Shown here: positions 43,990 through 55,510 of the stretch, piece by piece
Position numbering within the stretch: position 1 is the stretch's first letter
Layout: every line of letters begins with the position of its first letter
Assembly: GCA_905250075.1 (NCBI GenBank)
Contig: CAJNOP010000027.1
Span: 1,594,741 to 1,658,740 of the forward strand
Direction: 5' to 3'
DNA: 64,000 nt
From: Rotaria sp. Silwood1
Lineage: Eukaryota > Rotifera > Eurotatoria > Philodinida > Philodinidae
Notes under the pieces: model-generated
Databases searched by the model: none
Told to the model about the DNA's origin: nothing
The model's input: only the letters and a program-made list of their open reading frames with translations
Made by a program: the position numbers and the translations under genes

Positions 43990-46900
43990 ATTGTCTATCT
44001 AGAAAACACAGACATGGATCAACATGCATATGTTAAAGGAAATAGTCGACGCCTGTAGTTTATATGTGAATCGATATGTAAAAAAAGAAGGACATCCGTC
44101 TCGTATCAAAACGGATTTGCATATATGCTCGAGTATCAAGTTATCATAATCATTGAAAAAATTTGTCTATGCGAGACATTTTTACCATGAATAAGAGAAA
44201 AGAATGAAAATAAGCTAAGTCGATCAATCCCATTTACTTACCCATATAGAATCAAGATATGATGTTCATCTTCATTCTTTTCTTTTCTTCATGTGAAAGA
44301 ACAATCTTCTTTCTCGATTGTCGAGTTATGGACAAGAAAAAAAAAAATATATATATATATAAGAAGAGGAAAAAAACCAAGGGAAAGAAAGAGGGAACTT
44401 CTTTCTCTTTCTAATTATATAACGTTGATCTAACCTGACACACACACACCAGCATTTTTCTTTACACATCATACATTTCCTGCTTTACGTTCATTCGTTC
44501 GTCAAGCAGATACAATTCACGAGTCGTGTATTGTTTGTACATCTGCACACATAACCTCCTCCCTTCCTTTGTCTAAGCCATCGCATGTACACACACACAC
44601 GCATATATACATACAGGGCAGGTTCAACAAGATTGATTCTTTCTTTTTCTCTCTTACTCTCCTTTTTTTCTCATTGTACAATCAGAATATTGACTGTACG
44701 GATTAGAGACAAGCTCAATATGTTTTAAAGAATAGTGTTGGTTCTTTGCCACTATACGTATATATATATATGTATGTATATATCGTTCTCAAGTCAGGAT
44801 AATAAGGCAATTGTCTAGGTTTCTCTCTATTGTTTGTCTGATTAATTAATTTGACATGAACAGGTGTCATATTGTCGTATTCACGCGTCGATGACTTAAA
44901 GTGGAAGTGTTCTATTGATGGGATATTTTTACAGTTTGACCAAAATAATTACTTGAAGCCAAAATAGAAGCAGAAAAAATGGTGCTAATAGCTACTAGTT
45001 TTTTTTTAGAATGACTAGAAGCGAAACTGATGTTCGTTTTTATCGAAATTTGAGAATATGTTCCATATTATATGTGTATGATTAAGTATCAGGTGCCTAT
45101 TTCAACATTCTAATTTATTCATGAGAATAATAGTTAGTTCGTTTTGTTTATATATGTTATATGATGGTGCCAGATTGGAATGAACACTCGTTAACGAATG
45201 ACAGACTCATATTCATTTGCATGTGGAAAATCAACAACCTTCTTCTCTTCAATTGTTATTCTTTATGATTACACGCACTCGCTATGACTAGGATGATTAG
45301 ATAAACAGATTCACTTGCGCTCAGATAGACATATACATAATGAACCAAAAAAGAAGAAGAAGAAAAAAAAAGTTCGTTTAAAAAATCGCCTGACTAAGGT
45401 CAACATGTTAAAAGCATGAACATTTTCCTTACTAGAGCGACACGTCAGTTCCGGAAATGTATATATTGGTATATTTAGCATAATAGAAGATTGTATTAAT
45501 AGTATAGTGAATGTCCTTCATAAAGCAACACTGGTGGTAGTGGTGCACACACATATTATGTGTGAAATGATTATATAATGAATGAAGCGTACAGAGGCGT
45601 ATGCAAGTATCATAACATACACACAAGTGGAATCTTTGTTTCACATTCATCCATCCATACATACACATATGATGATGGAATGACGATAAAAAAAAAGACA
45701 GAAAGAATAAAGGACCTTGATGAGAGGTGTCTTAGAAATGTCACGAGTATACATAGATGTTATATGTATATGAGTGCGGCACTTCGAGCGACAACAGAAC
45801 TGAGAACTACTATTGATTATTATAGACTGAAAAAAAAGTAATGAATGGGTAAGACTATGATGATAATAATGACGATAATGATAATAGTGATTGGCACCTT
45901 TGGGTGTGTTCTTGAGTTTCTTACTCTCTTTCAAGTAGTAATAGACGATATATGAGACAGCAACGAATCGATAAAGGTCGTACAGACAGGTTAAACAAAT
46001 CGGCGACGCGACTCTTCATGACAAAAGTCTCATGTATACATACACACATACATCTTGTCAAATGTTTAATTACACGACGAAACATAGAATCTCATCACAA
46101 ATAGTGAAGAGTACGTGTCGATAAATAATAAGAGTGAACAATAATGAAGCAATGAAAAAAAAGAAAATAAGATAAAGGAGGTGGAGAATAAAAATAGTTT
46201 TCCATTAGAAGCACTATCATGACACACACTCATATCTGGCTTCTTCGTGTTAATCTATCGTTCGATTATTATTGAATATCTCTTTTTTTTCAATTAAAAT
46301 TGAACTTCTACTGTTGAATGAGCCATGAAAGGTCGTTTCACGGGTCATCATCAATCGCCATTCAACTTAGATATAGTGAAAAAGACATGAACAGAAGTTC
46401 GCTTCTTAAACGACATCAAACAAATTTAAATAACTATTGATGTGTCTGATTTTAATCATGTTTTGTACTCATCAGTATCGTCCTCTCATTGATTACCATT
46501 CACATGGTGTCATATTTTGTTTTTTTTCTTGTCTTTGAATTAAAGCATCGCAATAGAACTCTGAACATTACACACATACAATAATTGTACGCATCATTTC
46601 ATAACAATGTTTTCAATGAGTAGTGAAAAAGATATACAATAAACTAGAGTAATGAAGCTCACAAAACAAATAGTGGCATCGATATATATATATATAATAT
46701 CCTGTGTATGAGATATCCGGTCATCATTGTCTGCATGCAATATATTTGAATTGGTTTTATGATGATGCACGCAATGATCTAACTACATCTACTAACGCCT
46801 ATACTTGATAACATGTCAAAATGCTTTTCCTTCTACTTATTTAACACTTTTCACCTGTCATGATCATTCTATAATTACATTTTTTTGTTTTATTCTCAAT

Positions 46901-48733
46901 GAAATCAACGTGTATTATCTATCGCATGTATAGAAATGTGTACGTTTGCATTAAATTTATCAAATTAGAAAATTTATATGTCATGCGGCAATCAAACGGG
47001 CACCCGATGACAAACAAAAGTTGCCTCCTGAGTATAAGAAAAAAAAAGAAATCTAGACACAAATGTAACCTACAGCTCACATTAGTAGAGAAACAATCCA
47101 GTAGTATATAGTATAGAAAATGAACATGTTACGATCAAAATTAACTTTTGGCTATAGTGTTCAGCTTCTCCTAATGATAATGATGATTGACAAGTGCAAA
47201 AAACTAGCCCTACCGGCTGTTCAGCACTAATCATATAGACATTTATCGTGAGAAAAGAGAGAACGAAAGAAATTAAGGTGTCAGACAAGTGCGTGTAGCG
47301 TTATCAATCTTGATATCAATCACCTAATATAAAAGCCTCTCATTTTATCAAATTTCGAAGTAATAAAATAACACCCTTCCGGTTTCACTCACCTGCAATA
47401 TCGCTATGGCATGCAATGATGAATAGTTGATAGATTTGATATATATATATAGAGAGAGAGAGAAACAAGGTAATTCTTTCTTTTTACAATAGCAATTCAA
47501 TGAGTGTATAACGAAAGAAAGAAAGAAACAAAGGTCAATTGACATACTTGTTATTACTTCAATTCTGATGAATGATGAAAATGGTGTTTTGTTTGTATCT
47601 TGTCTCTTACATAAGCATATTGATGTAGAAACAATGAGTATGTATTTTATGGCGTCCATAGAAGATTGTTACTTATGCTATCTATGTAATTGTACTATCT
47701 TTAATGCGTGTCTTAGTTTATTCCTAGAGATTGCATCATCATTTTTAAAATTACATGCATCAAATCCGTTGTTATAACTTCCAAGAAAAAAAAAGAGAAA
47801 GAAGACAATATGAAACAATGTTCATAATTATAGCGTAGAAAATTTTGCAATACATTCAACGTATGTATTACTGAGATATGATAGTTTCCTTTTATTCAAA
47901 ATAAAAATTTCCAAATACGCGAAATCTCTTACAATATTGAGCAAGGTCTTAATTTTCACCAGGCGATTTTTTCTGGAAATGTATTTGCCATAGGTGAATA
48001 CGTTCCTATAGTGAACTTCAATATTGTTTTTACAGTCTCGATTAATATATTAACCTCTTTTAAATGAGCATATGTGCAGTTATTTTTCTCTTTCTTCTTT
48101 GTAATAACTGTACATATCAGGAAACACCAAGACATCACAATGTGAATTTATTGAAAACTTGAATATTTCACTTGATTTTGTAGTCGATATTTTAAAACGA
48201 AGAAAAGAATATTTAAATGATTATTAAGGAGACTAAAATCAAAGTATTAATCACAAATTCAAAACCTTTGACATGATACAACTTTATTTAATATATGTAT
48301 ATATTTGAATGAATCGTAGGACAAAACAAATTTTTGTATTCTGTTGAAAATTTTTTTTGAATTCATAAATATTCAAATGAAAGAAGCTAAACAACATAGA
48401 TCCATGGTCTCTGATTACTTTAAAACTACTAAAAAAAAACTTATATTGTGAAACTTTTTTCATTTTGTAGTAAAATATATCATATCTCTCATAGATGAAC
48501 GCCTCTGAATATTGAACACTTTTTGAAAGTTCCCATAGTGGTCATTAATAAGACAAAATTTTACTGTAATCATATTTTATTAAAATTATAAAGAACCTTG
48601 AGGATTAAATACGTTCCATTGTACCAAAGGTAAAAGTAGAAAGTTTCAACAAGTGGATAAATGTTGACTTTAAAATAACAAATCAAAAGATTTTCTTAAA
48701 ATCGAACATCATGTGGCAAACCTTTCCAGGCGT
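43990..48733. other. Long intergenic region with microsatellites
   Basis: About 4.7 kb with no gene that I can support. It carries short (TA)n runs (44347, 44760, 46683), (CA)n near 44446 and 44589, and GA-rich tracts (47453). Open stretches at 45432-45934 and 46899-47777 are not conserved in appearance. Confidence 0.4.
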
Positions 48734-49710
48734 GAAATCACTTTTCGACTAAGGCCATGTTCATTTGATAAATTCCAGCGAGTAATAGAAAAATCTGGAT
48801 TGGTTTAGTTTTTCTGAGTCTTCATTCTTGACATATCAAGGTTCAACCTGAAACTTTGTATGAACAACGTTCTCAATGAGATTGGTTGATTGTGTAAGTT
48901 TTCGGTTTTTTACTATTTCCTTACTAGAGATGTAAATGTCGAAGTTGAATTTAAATGGTGAAGTACTAAATGTTTATTTATACGGTAAGTATCATGTTTA
49001 TTGAATAGATAAAGTTAAGAAAAAGGAATGAACATTTAAAAAAGACATAATAATAGTGAGCAGGGTGTATATGTGAGTTTCCCCTTCACGCCCACATCGA
49101 AACTGACATTCTGATTGCCATTTGATGCTCAACGCTCTTTTAAATAGGTCGCTAGCATGGAGTAGAATGATTCCTTGATTATTAAATATTATGATGGTAC
49201 AACTATTATTACGAAATTCTTTGGTTAAATCCACATCGAAAACGTTTCATCAGTTGAAGATTATTTACTATCACTGATGGCATAACAATTTTACGTTTAT
49301 ACATTTTAAAGTCAATTAGTTGACTTTTCAATTTCAAAGACAACTAGTTGACATTGAAAGATAACTGAATTTTAAATTCAACTTCGACATAAACATATGA
49401 AACATGCACTTATACACGTAAGCGATTTTCGAATATTGAGCATCTTATGATAAGAAACACTTGAAAATCTAAATATTGCATAATCAACTAATCTCATTAA
49501 GAAGTTTGTTAGTGCAAAGTTTGCAGTCGAAAGTTGAAAGTTGGTGTGTCACATGGACTACAGCTTTTTGTTAAAAAATCTAATAAAATCTCAATATCTC
49601 GAGAATGAAGACTCGGAAAACCGAATCATTTTAGACTCGTCTATTATTCATTAATACTTATCAAATGAATACTGTCTTGGTCAAGAATCGATTTAACAGT
49701 TAGTGATTTT
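48734..49710. repeat. Large diverged inverted repeat (foldback), about 1 kb
   Basis: Paired blocks occur in mirrored order: TGAAATCACTTTTCGACTAA (48732) with the complement of GTTAGTGATTTTC (49699); TTCATTTGATAA (48760) with TTATCAAATGAA; TGAGTCTTCATTCTTGACAT (48815) with GAGAATGAAGACTCGG (49599); TGAGATTGGTTGATTGTGTA (48876) with ATAATCAACTAATCTCA (49480); and ATGTCGAAGTTGAATTTAAA (48933) with TTTAAATTCAACTTCGACAT. The arms differ by many substitutions and indels, so the element is old. Confidence 0.6.
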
Positions 49711-49797
49711 CTTCGTCAGTAGAGAAATTTCAGCATAAGTTAGATTCTACGATTAATGGACGAGAAATCATGTGTAATATAGAATTATTAGCAAATA

Positions 49798-49803
49798 TTT
49801 ATT
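49798..49803 (-). terminator. AATAAA polyadenylation signal (CCDC42)
   Basis: AATAAA on the minus strand, 55 bases after the CCDC42 stop codon. Confidence 0.5.
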
Positions 49804-49857
49804 GGGGTTTATATTTTGGACAAAATACAAATATAAAGTGAAGTGGAAAATCTATAA

Positions 49858-51289
49858 TTAACTGATTTTTGCTTTAGCTTGTTCAGAACGTTTCATTTCA
49901 TTTGTAATTGCCGTAAAATCATGAATAAACATATGAACCTTAAATAAAGAATATAAAACTTTGATGAACGATAAACATATAAATAATTATACTTTATCCA
50001 TTTGTTGTCGAACTCTTTGTATGGGATCTTCAGTTTCACCACCTTCTTCTTCTTTATCAACTTTTTGTTGATGACGTACAAGTTGTTGTAAATTACGTAC
50101 AGCTCTAAAGTGATGATAAGAAAAAAACAAATAATAAAATATTTGAACAAGAAACAAAATTTTTTTATAATAGAATATACAAGATAACATTGCCAAGTAG
50201 TAATGTTTTTTCAGCTGCTGTTGTTTGAATAAAATTCCATTCATTTTCAGCACTTCTTGCTTCAATTTCAACTCGTTCAAGTTCACGTTGTAAATCACCA
50301 ATTCGATTATTTAATATTAATATTTCATTGTTCTTTTTCTATATAATTAAATGTAAAATCAAATAATGATAATAAGAAGAAAAATAAAGAACTAAAAAAT
50401 AAAAACTAACTTGTATAAATGCTTCTCGTTTTCGACGTAAACCTTCTAATTGTTCTTCACGTTGATTTTGAATTTCCAATAAAGACTAAATTACGATAAA
50501 TCGAATTTTTTCAATCGAAAAAAAAAAACCTTTTTCCATTGAAATATTTACTTCTTTATTTGTTTTTAATGTTGTATAACGATCGATTAATTCACGAATT
50601 TCTTGAAACTCATCAGCTGTTTCAACAGTCTTAAAAATTAAAATAACAATATTCAAAATATAGAAAAGAAAAACATACTTTTTCAAGATATTTATTATGA
50701 TTAGCATATTTAGCAATACGAGCTAATAATTCTTCTCTTTTTTGTTTTAAATCATCGATTTCAGCTTGTAATTTTTCAATATCTTTATCTTTGACTGATG
50801 CAAGTTCACGTTCATCTTGTGCTCGTTTAAGTGCTCGCATTCGTTTGGAATCAAGTTCCTAAATAAAACAATTTATTTATTCTTTTAAATAAAAGAAAAA
50901 AGATATACGTACATTGATATATTTTTCAAAATTAGCTAAACTTTCACGTAATTCATGTTCTTTTGTATTTAATTTTTCACGACGTAATTTTAAACTTTGC
51001 ATTTTTAATTTAAATTCCTATTTAATTCATAGGAGACAAAATTTGTAAAATTTTATTTATTTAAATTACTTCTTTTTGATTAGCTAATAATGCTTCGGCT
51101 TCTGTAACTTCACGTTGTTTTTCTAACAATCGTGAAGTTGATGATAAATGTTCATGATCACGTTCTGGTGGTGCGCTGAAACAAATTCAGAAATAGTTAA
51201 AAGTCAAACCATTTGTTTGTTGTCTTTTCTTACATTGCTAATTCTTTACTTAAAGCTGTTCGAAAATAATCTTCCATGAATGACGTCAT
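49858..51289 (-). CDS. CCDC42: CCDC42-like coiled-coil ciliary protein (DUF4200)
   Basis: Nine exons: 51289-51234, 51175-51070, 51017-50913, 50858-50679, 50629-50552, 50485-50411, 50338-50181, 50104-49993 and 49938-49858. The total is 316 residues, the same length as human CCDC42. Almost the whole protein is coiled coil. Family landmarks are MEDYFRTALSKEL at the N terminus, LLEKQREVTEAEALLANQKE, FKLKMQSLKLRREKLNTKEH, RMRALKRAQDERELASVKDK, YANHNKYLEK, FQEIRELIDRYTTLK, NEWNFIQTTAAEKTLLLGN and VHMFIHDFTAITNEMKRSEQ. The relatives CCDC42 and CFAP73 (MIA2) act in sperm flagella and in axonemal dynein regulation. CFAP73 is the alternative identity; length and spacing favour CCDC42. The start lies 8 bases after a strong acceptor-like TTCTTCTATCTTCAG. 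Confidence 0.88.
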
Positions 51290-51485
51290 AATTATATCTG
51301 AAGATAGAAGAAAACAAAAAACTTTACTAATTCATTATATCAACTAAATGTATAGAAAGAAGTGAGAAGAAAAAATAACAATTGAGATTTTTAAGGACGC
51401 TGCCTGATTGATAAAAAAAACAATGCAAAAACATATTAGTACACGAAAAATCTTTTTTTTATCATTTTCTAAACGTTTTATATCG

Positions 51486-52216
51486 TTATTTGTTGTAATA
51501 CTCCGTGGTTTGTTGAGGATTTGTTCGACATGCACAACACAAACAATTGACGTTACTGACATCCGTCGGTGCACAAACACAATCAAATCCGCAACACTAA
51601 AATAAATTAATTTTTTATTTTAAAAATTAATGACAAAAAGAAAAAATTCTAACTTACATTGCAACCTTTTCCACCACAACATGCTTCACATGTAATAATA
51701 TCAGCAAATTCGAGTGACTATTTCATATATTGAAAAATAAAAATCCTTGAATAAAATTTTATAATAACATACTCCGCGTTTTGGACAACATGCATCAAAA
51801 CATGATTCAATAGATGTTGTATGACAACAATCACATGTTTCAGCACATGATGCACAACATTCTTGGCAACCCAAACATTGAACACCAGCTCCTTGAAAAT
51901 TACAACAATCTTTCAGTATACCACGAGACTTTTAATAATAAATATAAAGTAAATAATCATATAAAAACAAATATTCTATTTTACCGTAAGAATTTCTCGA
52001 ATAATAATTATGACAATGAGAATGAATATCAGACTACCGAGTATAATTACGAAAATATATGGCGGTGCTAATGCGAGATTATTATTATAAAGACTACCGA
52101 TACCACCCGGTAAAAAAGTATTAGACTATAGAATAAAAATAAATAAATAAATAAATAATAATTCATATGTATATTTCTTTCAAATTGAAATTCAATACTT
52201 GTACGGTAGATGACAT
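51486..52216 (-). CDS. Single-pass membrane protein with cysteine-rich tail
   Basis: Five short exons, all in phase 0 (52216-52199, 52125-51985, 51928-51773, 51717-51658, 51596-51486), give 161 residues. A short N terminus precedes one strongly hydrophobic span (IFVIILGSLIFILIVIIIII-like, residues about 34-53). The tail after it contains more than 25 cysteines in CC, CxxC and CxC patterns (DCCNFQGAGVQCLGCQECC, CAETCDCCHTT, CEACCGGKGCNCCGFDCVCA). No named family is recognised. There is no signal peptide, so the Cys-rich part is either cytosolic (palmitoylated or metal-binding) or, in a type III topology, outside. It shares a 294-bp divergent spacer with RSPH1 and lies 196 bp upstream of CCDC42 on the same strand, so a ciliary role is a reasonable guess only. 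An ATG-only first exon of 18 nt is predicted. Confidence 0.72.
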
Positions 52217-52510
52217 TTTACAATAATTATTCAATCATAAAGATTATTTTTTTTCTTACCGCTTATAATTCGATATATGTTTTTTTTTTACAAGCATTCC
52301 TTCATTTCTTCATTTTTCTCTATGACACAGCCTCTATTCACACATATGTATCGACAAAAATTTACAAATGCATTTCGATGAATGGTAAGCATGGTAACGA
52401 CATTTGTTGTTAGGGATATTTATGATGCTAATGGCTGATCGGAGACTTTACTTATCATTGGCATCAGAAGTATTCTATTCATTGAAATACATTCTATTCA
52501 TTGACATACA
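52217..52510. promoter_or_regulatory. Divergent promoter region, Cys-rich gene / RSPH1
   Basis: Only 294 bp separate the two start codons, so the promoters must share this AT-rich spacer. Ciliary genes are often controlled by RFX X-box and FOXJ1 sites. I did not identify a convincing X-box by eye. Confidence 0.45.
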
Positions 52511-54097
52511 ATGGCTGACGACGAAGAAGAAGTGGGCGAAGAAGAAAATACAAATAACTTAGGCGTATGATCATTTCTATTTCTATTCCTATATTTGTTA
52601 TTGATCAGATTGTGGTTAAAAATTTTTTCTTTTAAAGTCTTATGAAGGTGATCGTAATGAAAAAAATGAACGTCATGGTTTTGGAAAAGCTACATTGCCT
52701 AATGGAGATACATATGAAGGTCAATATCAAAATGGAAAACGACACGGTACTGGAACATATCGATTTTCCAATACTGCGCGTTACATTGGTGAGTACTGTT
52801 TTTTAACTTTCATTATATGACATTGTCTTTCGTTCATAAAAAAAATAGGTGATTATGTGAAAAATAAACGACATGGTAAAGGTATATTTTATTATCCGGA
52901 TGGCTCAAAATATGATGGTGATTGGAATGAGAATGTTCGGGAAGGTTACGGCACATATACATATCCCAATAATGATACTTATGAAGGTGAATGGAAGAAT
53001 CATCAAAGACATGGCAAAGGAACATATACTTATGCAGCTACAAGTATGTGTTATATCGATTGGCTTTGTTTATATTTTCGAAGTTATAAAAATTTTTTTA
53101 CAGAAGCTCAGTATATTGGTACATGGATTAATGGTAAACGACAAGGTCCGGGTGAACTACAATTCAATCGTTATAGATATGTTGGCAAATTTCGTGAGAA
53201 TTATGTATGTAGTTTATGAAAAATCACAAAATATAAAAAGTTCTAATGTTCAAAGAAGTAATTGACTTGCTGATAATTTTTTATAAGACAAAATATATAT
53301 ATTCATAATAATGAGAATGCCATATTAAAAAAGCTCTTAATGATAAACAACAATTTTTGTTTTGTTTTTTTTTAGCCGAAAGGTAAAGGAAAATTTGTAT
53401 TCAAAAATGGATATCAACAAAATGGAGAATATCATATCACATCAACAGTAAGTCATTTTTTAGTGCCAAAAATATTAAATTTATAAAGCTAAATAAATTG
53501 TAGACTACTGAAGATGATTCAGAAGCACCGCCTGAAGTACAATACAAATGGATTGCACATGATGTCGTTCCAACGGAACAAGAACAACCATATGATTTAG
53601 ATGATGAACAAGCAGAAACAGATAGAACGCAAGGTAATTTCGTTGTTTTTTTTCTTTTTTTTTCCTTCATTACATTTACAGAATAAATTTAACCTTAAAA
53701 AGTTCTATAATATACAATATTTAATTGTATGATATTGATAACCTTGCGTACTCTTGATGTAGTTTTTAATTAAAACTGATAATTGATGATGCAATTTTAT
53801 TTTTTTAGATCACGATACTCTGCAAAACACAAATGTTGTATCTGGTAAGAACGTTTTTTTTTTGTATTGGTATTGATAAAGCTAAAATTATCTATGCATG
53901 TATATAGATGGTGATCATCTAGATAATGAATTGAATGCAGAGACAAGCAATGCAGCAGATGAAAATGAAGATAACGATGAAAATCAACTATTCAATGACG
54001 GTAAATATAATAGTGTCCTTTGGATTTTTTTACTCTATATTTATCTTATTTACTTTTAGAAATACAGGGCGCAGAACAATTTGAAGAAGAAGGATGA
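52511..54097 (+). CDS. RSPH1: Radial spoke head 1 homologue (MORN repeats)
   Basis: Component of the radial spoke head of motile cilia, needed for the normal 9+2 beat. Nine exons (52511-52564, 52638-52788, 52849-53043, 53104-53204, 53376-53447, 53504-53633, 53809-53844, 53908-54000 and 54060-54097) give 289 residues. After an acidic N terminus, MORN repeats follow one another: [84 protein letters not shown], and [16 protein letters not shown] with a weaker seventh. The C-terminal third is Asp/Glu-rich and disordered, as in other RSPH1 proteins. The order of repeats and the opening EEE...YEG match RSPH1 rather than other MORN proteins. An AATAAA lies 49 bases after the stop. Confidence 0.92.
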
Positions 54098-54145
54098 ACT
54101 ATTATTTCTTTTTTTTCTCCCGCTTTTTATGTTTTTTATTATCTA

Positions 54146-54151
54146 AATAAA
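54146..54151 (+). terminator. AATAAA polyadenylation signal (RSPH1)
   Basis: AATAAA 48 bases downstream of the RSPH1 stop codon. Confidence 0.5.
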
Positions 54152-54601
54152 GGAAAAACAATGTTTTTTAGAAAATTTCAAACGGCTAATTAGGAAAGTT
54201 GAAAAAAAACAAACATGTTATGATTGCTAAGTAAAGAAAAAAAAAACTGAATTAACAATTGAAGATAATATTGAAAAGAAAAGTAAGAAAAGTTATCACT
54301 CATAAACAGTTATTACATGTGAACAAAACAATAGGAAAAAAAAAGGGATGTAAGGAACTAACTAAATGTAGCACAAAAAAATATGTTCACATTGCAAAAA
54401 AAAATGTGAGAAAAATGTATTCACTTGTTCTTTCTTTTTTTCTATGTTAATATGTTACGGTATTTTAGTAAAATGAAAAAATTTAGAAAAAAAAGTGTAT
54501 TGTAACATCGAAGAGTGTCAATATGAGCGTGTATAAATTTTCACGGGATATTATTGTTAATGAAAAAAAAAGGTGAAGTCTTCAGAACGAAAAATTATTG
54601 T
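54152..54601. other. AT-rich spacer between convergent 3' ends
   Basis: Between RSPH1 and the acidic protein cassette. A-rich on the plus strand, no gene seen. Confidence 0.4.
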
Positions 54602-55160
54602 CTAATGATGGTGTTTTGACTTGCCACTTTTGTGACTGTGTTTGTGCGATTTCTTGCCCTTCTTGTGTGAGTGGTCATCATCTTCTTCTTCTTCTTCTTC
54701 TTCATCGTCATCGTCATCAGTATTGTCTTCTTCTTCTTCATCTTCTTCTTCGTCATCATCATCAGTGTCGGTGTCTGTATCGGTGTCTGTGTCAGTGTCT
54801 GTATCGGTATCCGTGTCCGTGTCAGTATCCGTATCGGTATCTGTGTCAGTATCCGTGTCGGTATCTGTATCAGTATCCGTGTCCGAGTCGTCCTTTCGTC
54901 TTGGGCGGTTACCCTTCTTTGCATCAGCACGATATTCTTCAATGTTTTCAAAGACTTCAGCGTATTCTTCCATTTCTTCTTCCGTATTGCCTATAATTAC
55001 ATCAATAAATGTAAAACATCTGCAACAAGTCAAAAACCATTCTTACCGCCTGCACACTCTTCGCTGCATTCTTCGCGTCTTGCTGAACCACAGTTCATCC
55101 TCCTCATACATTCGTTGTACGATAAAAAGATGGAAGCACGATCACGAGAGATGAAGACAG
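54602..55160 (-). CDS. Duplicated 3' cassette of acidic Asp-Thr repeat protein (copy B)
   Basis: Two exons, 55160-55047 and 54990-54602, open from a splice acceptor with no start codon of its own. The first encodes ASIFLSYNECMRRMNCGSAR followed by EECSEECAGG; the second starts NTEEEMEEYAEVFENIEEYR. It then contains about 25 Asp-Thr dipeptides, long Asp/Glu runs and a His/Lys-rich end (HKHSHKSGKSKHHH). Exon 2 has the same length (114 bp) and phases as exon 2 of copy A, 0.9 kb upstream. Either an unrecognised first exon lies at 55161-55510, or this is an alternative 3' end of copy A, since copy A's exon 1 ends in a compatible phase (G joined to CT). The Asp-Thr block is a near-perfect GAY-ACN repeat at about 54770-54893. 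It is probably secreted; a calcium- or mineral-binding role is a guess from composition. Confidence 0.7.
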
Positions 55161-55510
55161 CTAAAATTGATAAATTGAATGATTATATATATATATATAT
55201 ATGTATATATATGTTTATATATATAGAAGACATTTTGTGTCCAATATAGTTAGTTTAGAAAGAGAGAGATAAAGATCGTATGAAGCTAGCATGAGTGAAA
55301 TAGATACACGAAAAAAACCAACATAAAACATTGAAAGACACCACATTGCAAGGGGTATATAGGTTATCATTGTTCAGCTGGCAACTCGAAAAGTGAAGAA
55401 GAAGAAAAAAAAATATTCTAACCTAATAAAAAAAAATTCCGAAAATTAAGTTAAAGAATAGGAAAAAAATAAAAGGGTATCATTCTCACACCGGATGTTC
55501 CCTCGATAAT
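55161..55510. other. Spacer between copies A and B of the acidic protein
   Basis: About 350 bp with a (TA)n run at 55182-55222. On the minus strand an ATG near 55410 opens a short hydrophobic frame (MITYIPLAMWCLSMFYVGFF) that could be a signal-peptide exon for copy B, but no donor in the required phase is convincing. A TATATA near 55357 could instead be a promoter element. Confidence 0.35.

Noticed and set aside
54598-55249. Plus-strand Ser/Val- or Tyr/Cys-rich frames up to 192 codons
   Set aside because: Shadows of the Asp-Thr repeat exon on the minus strand, kept open by its hexanucleotide periodicity.
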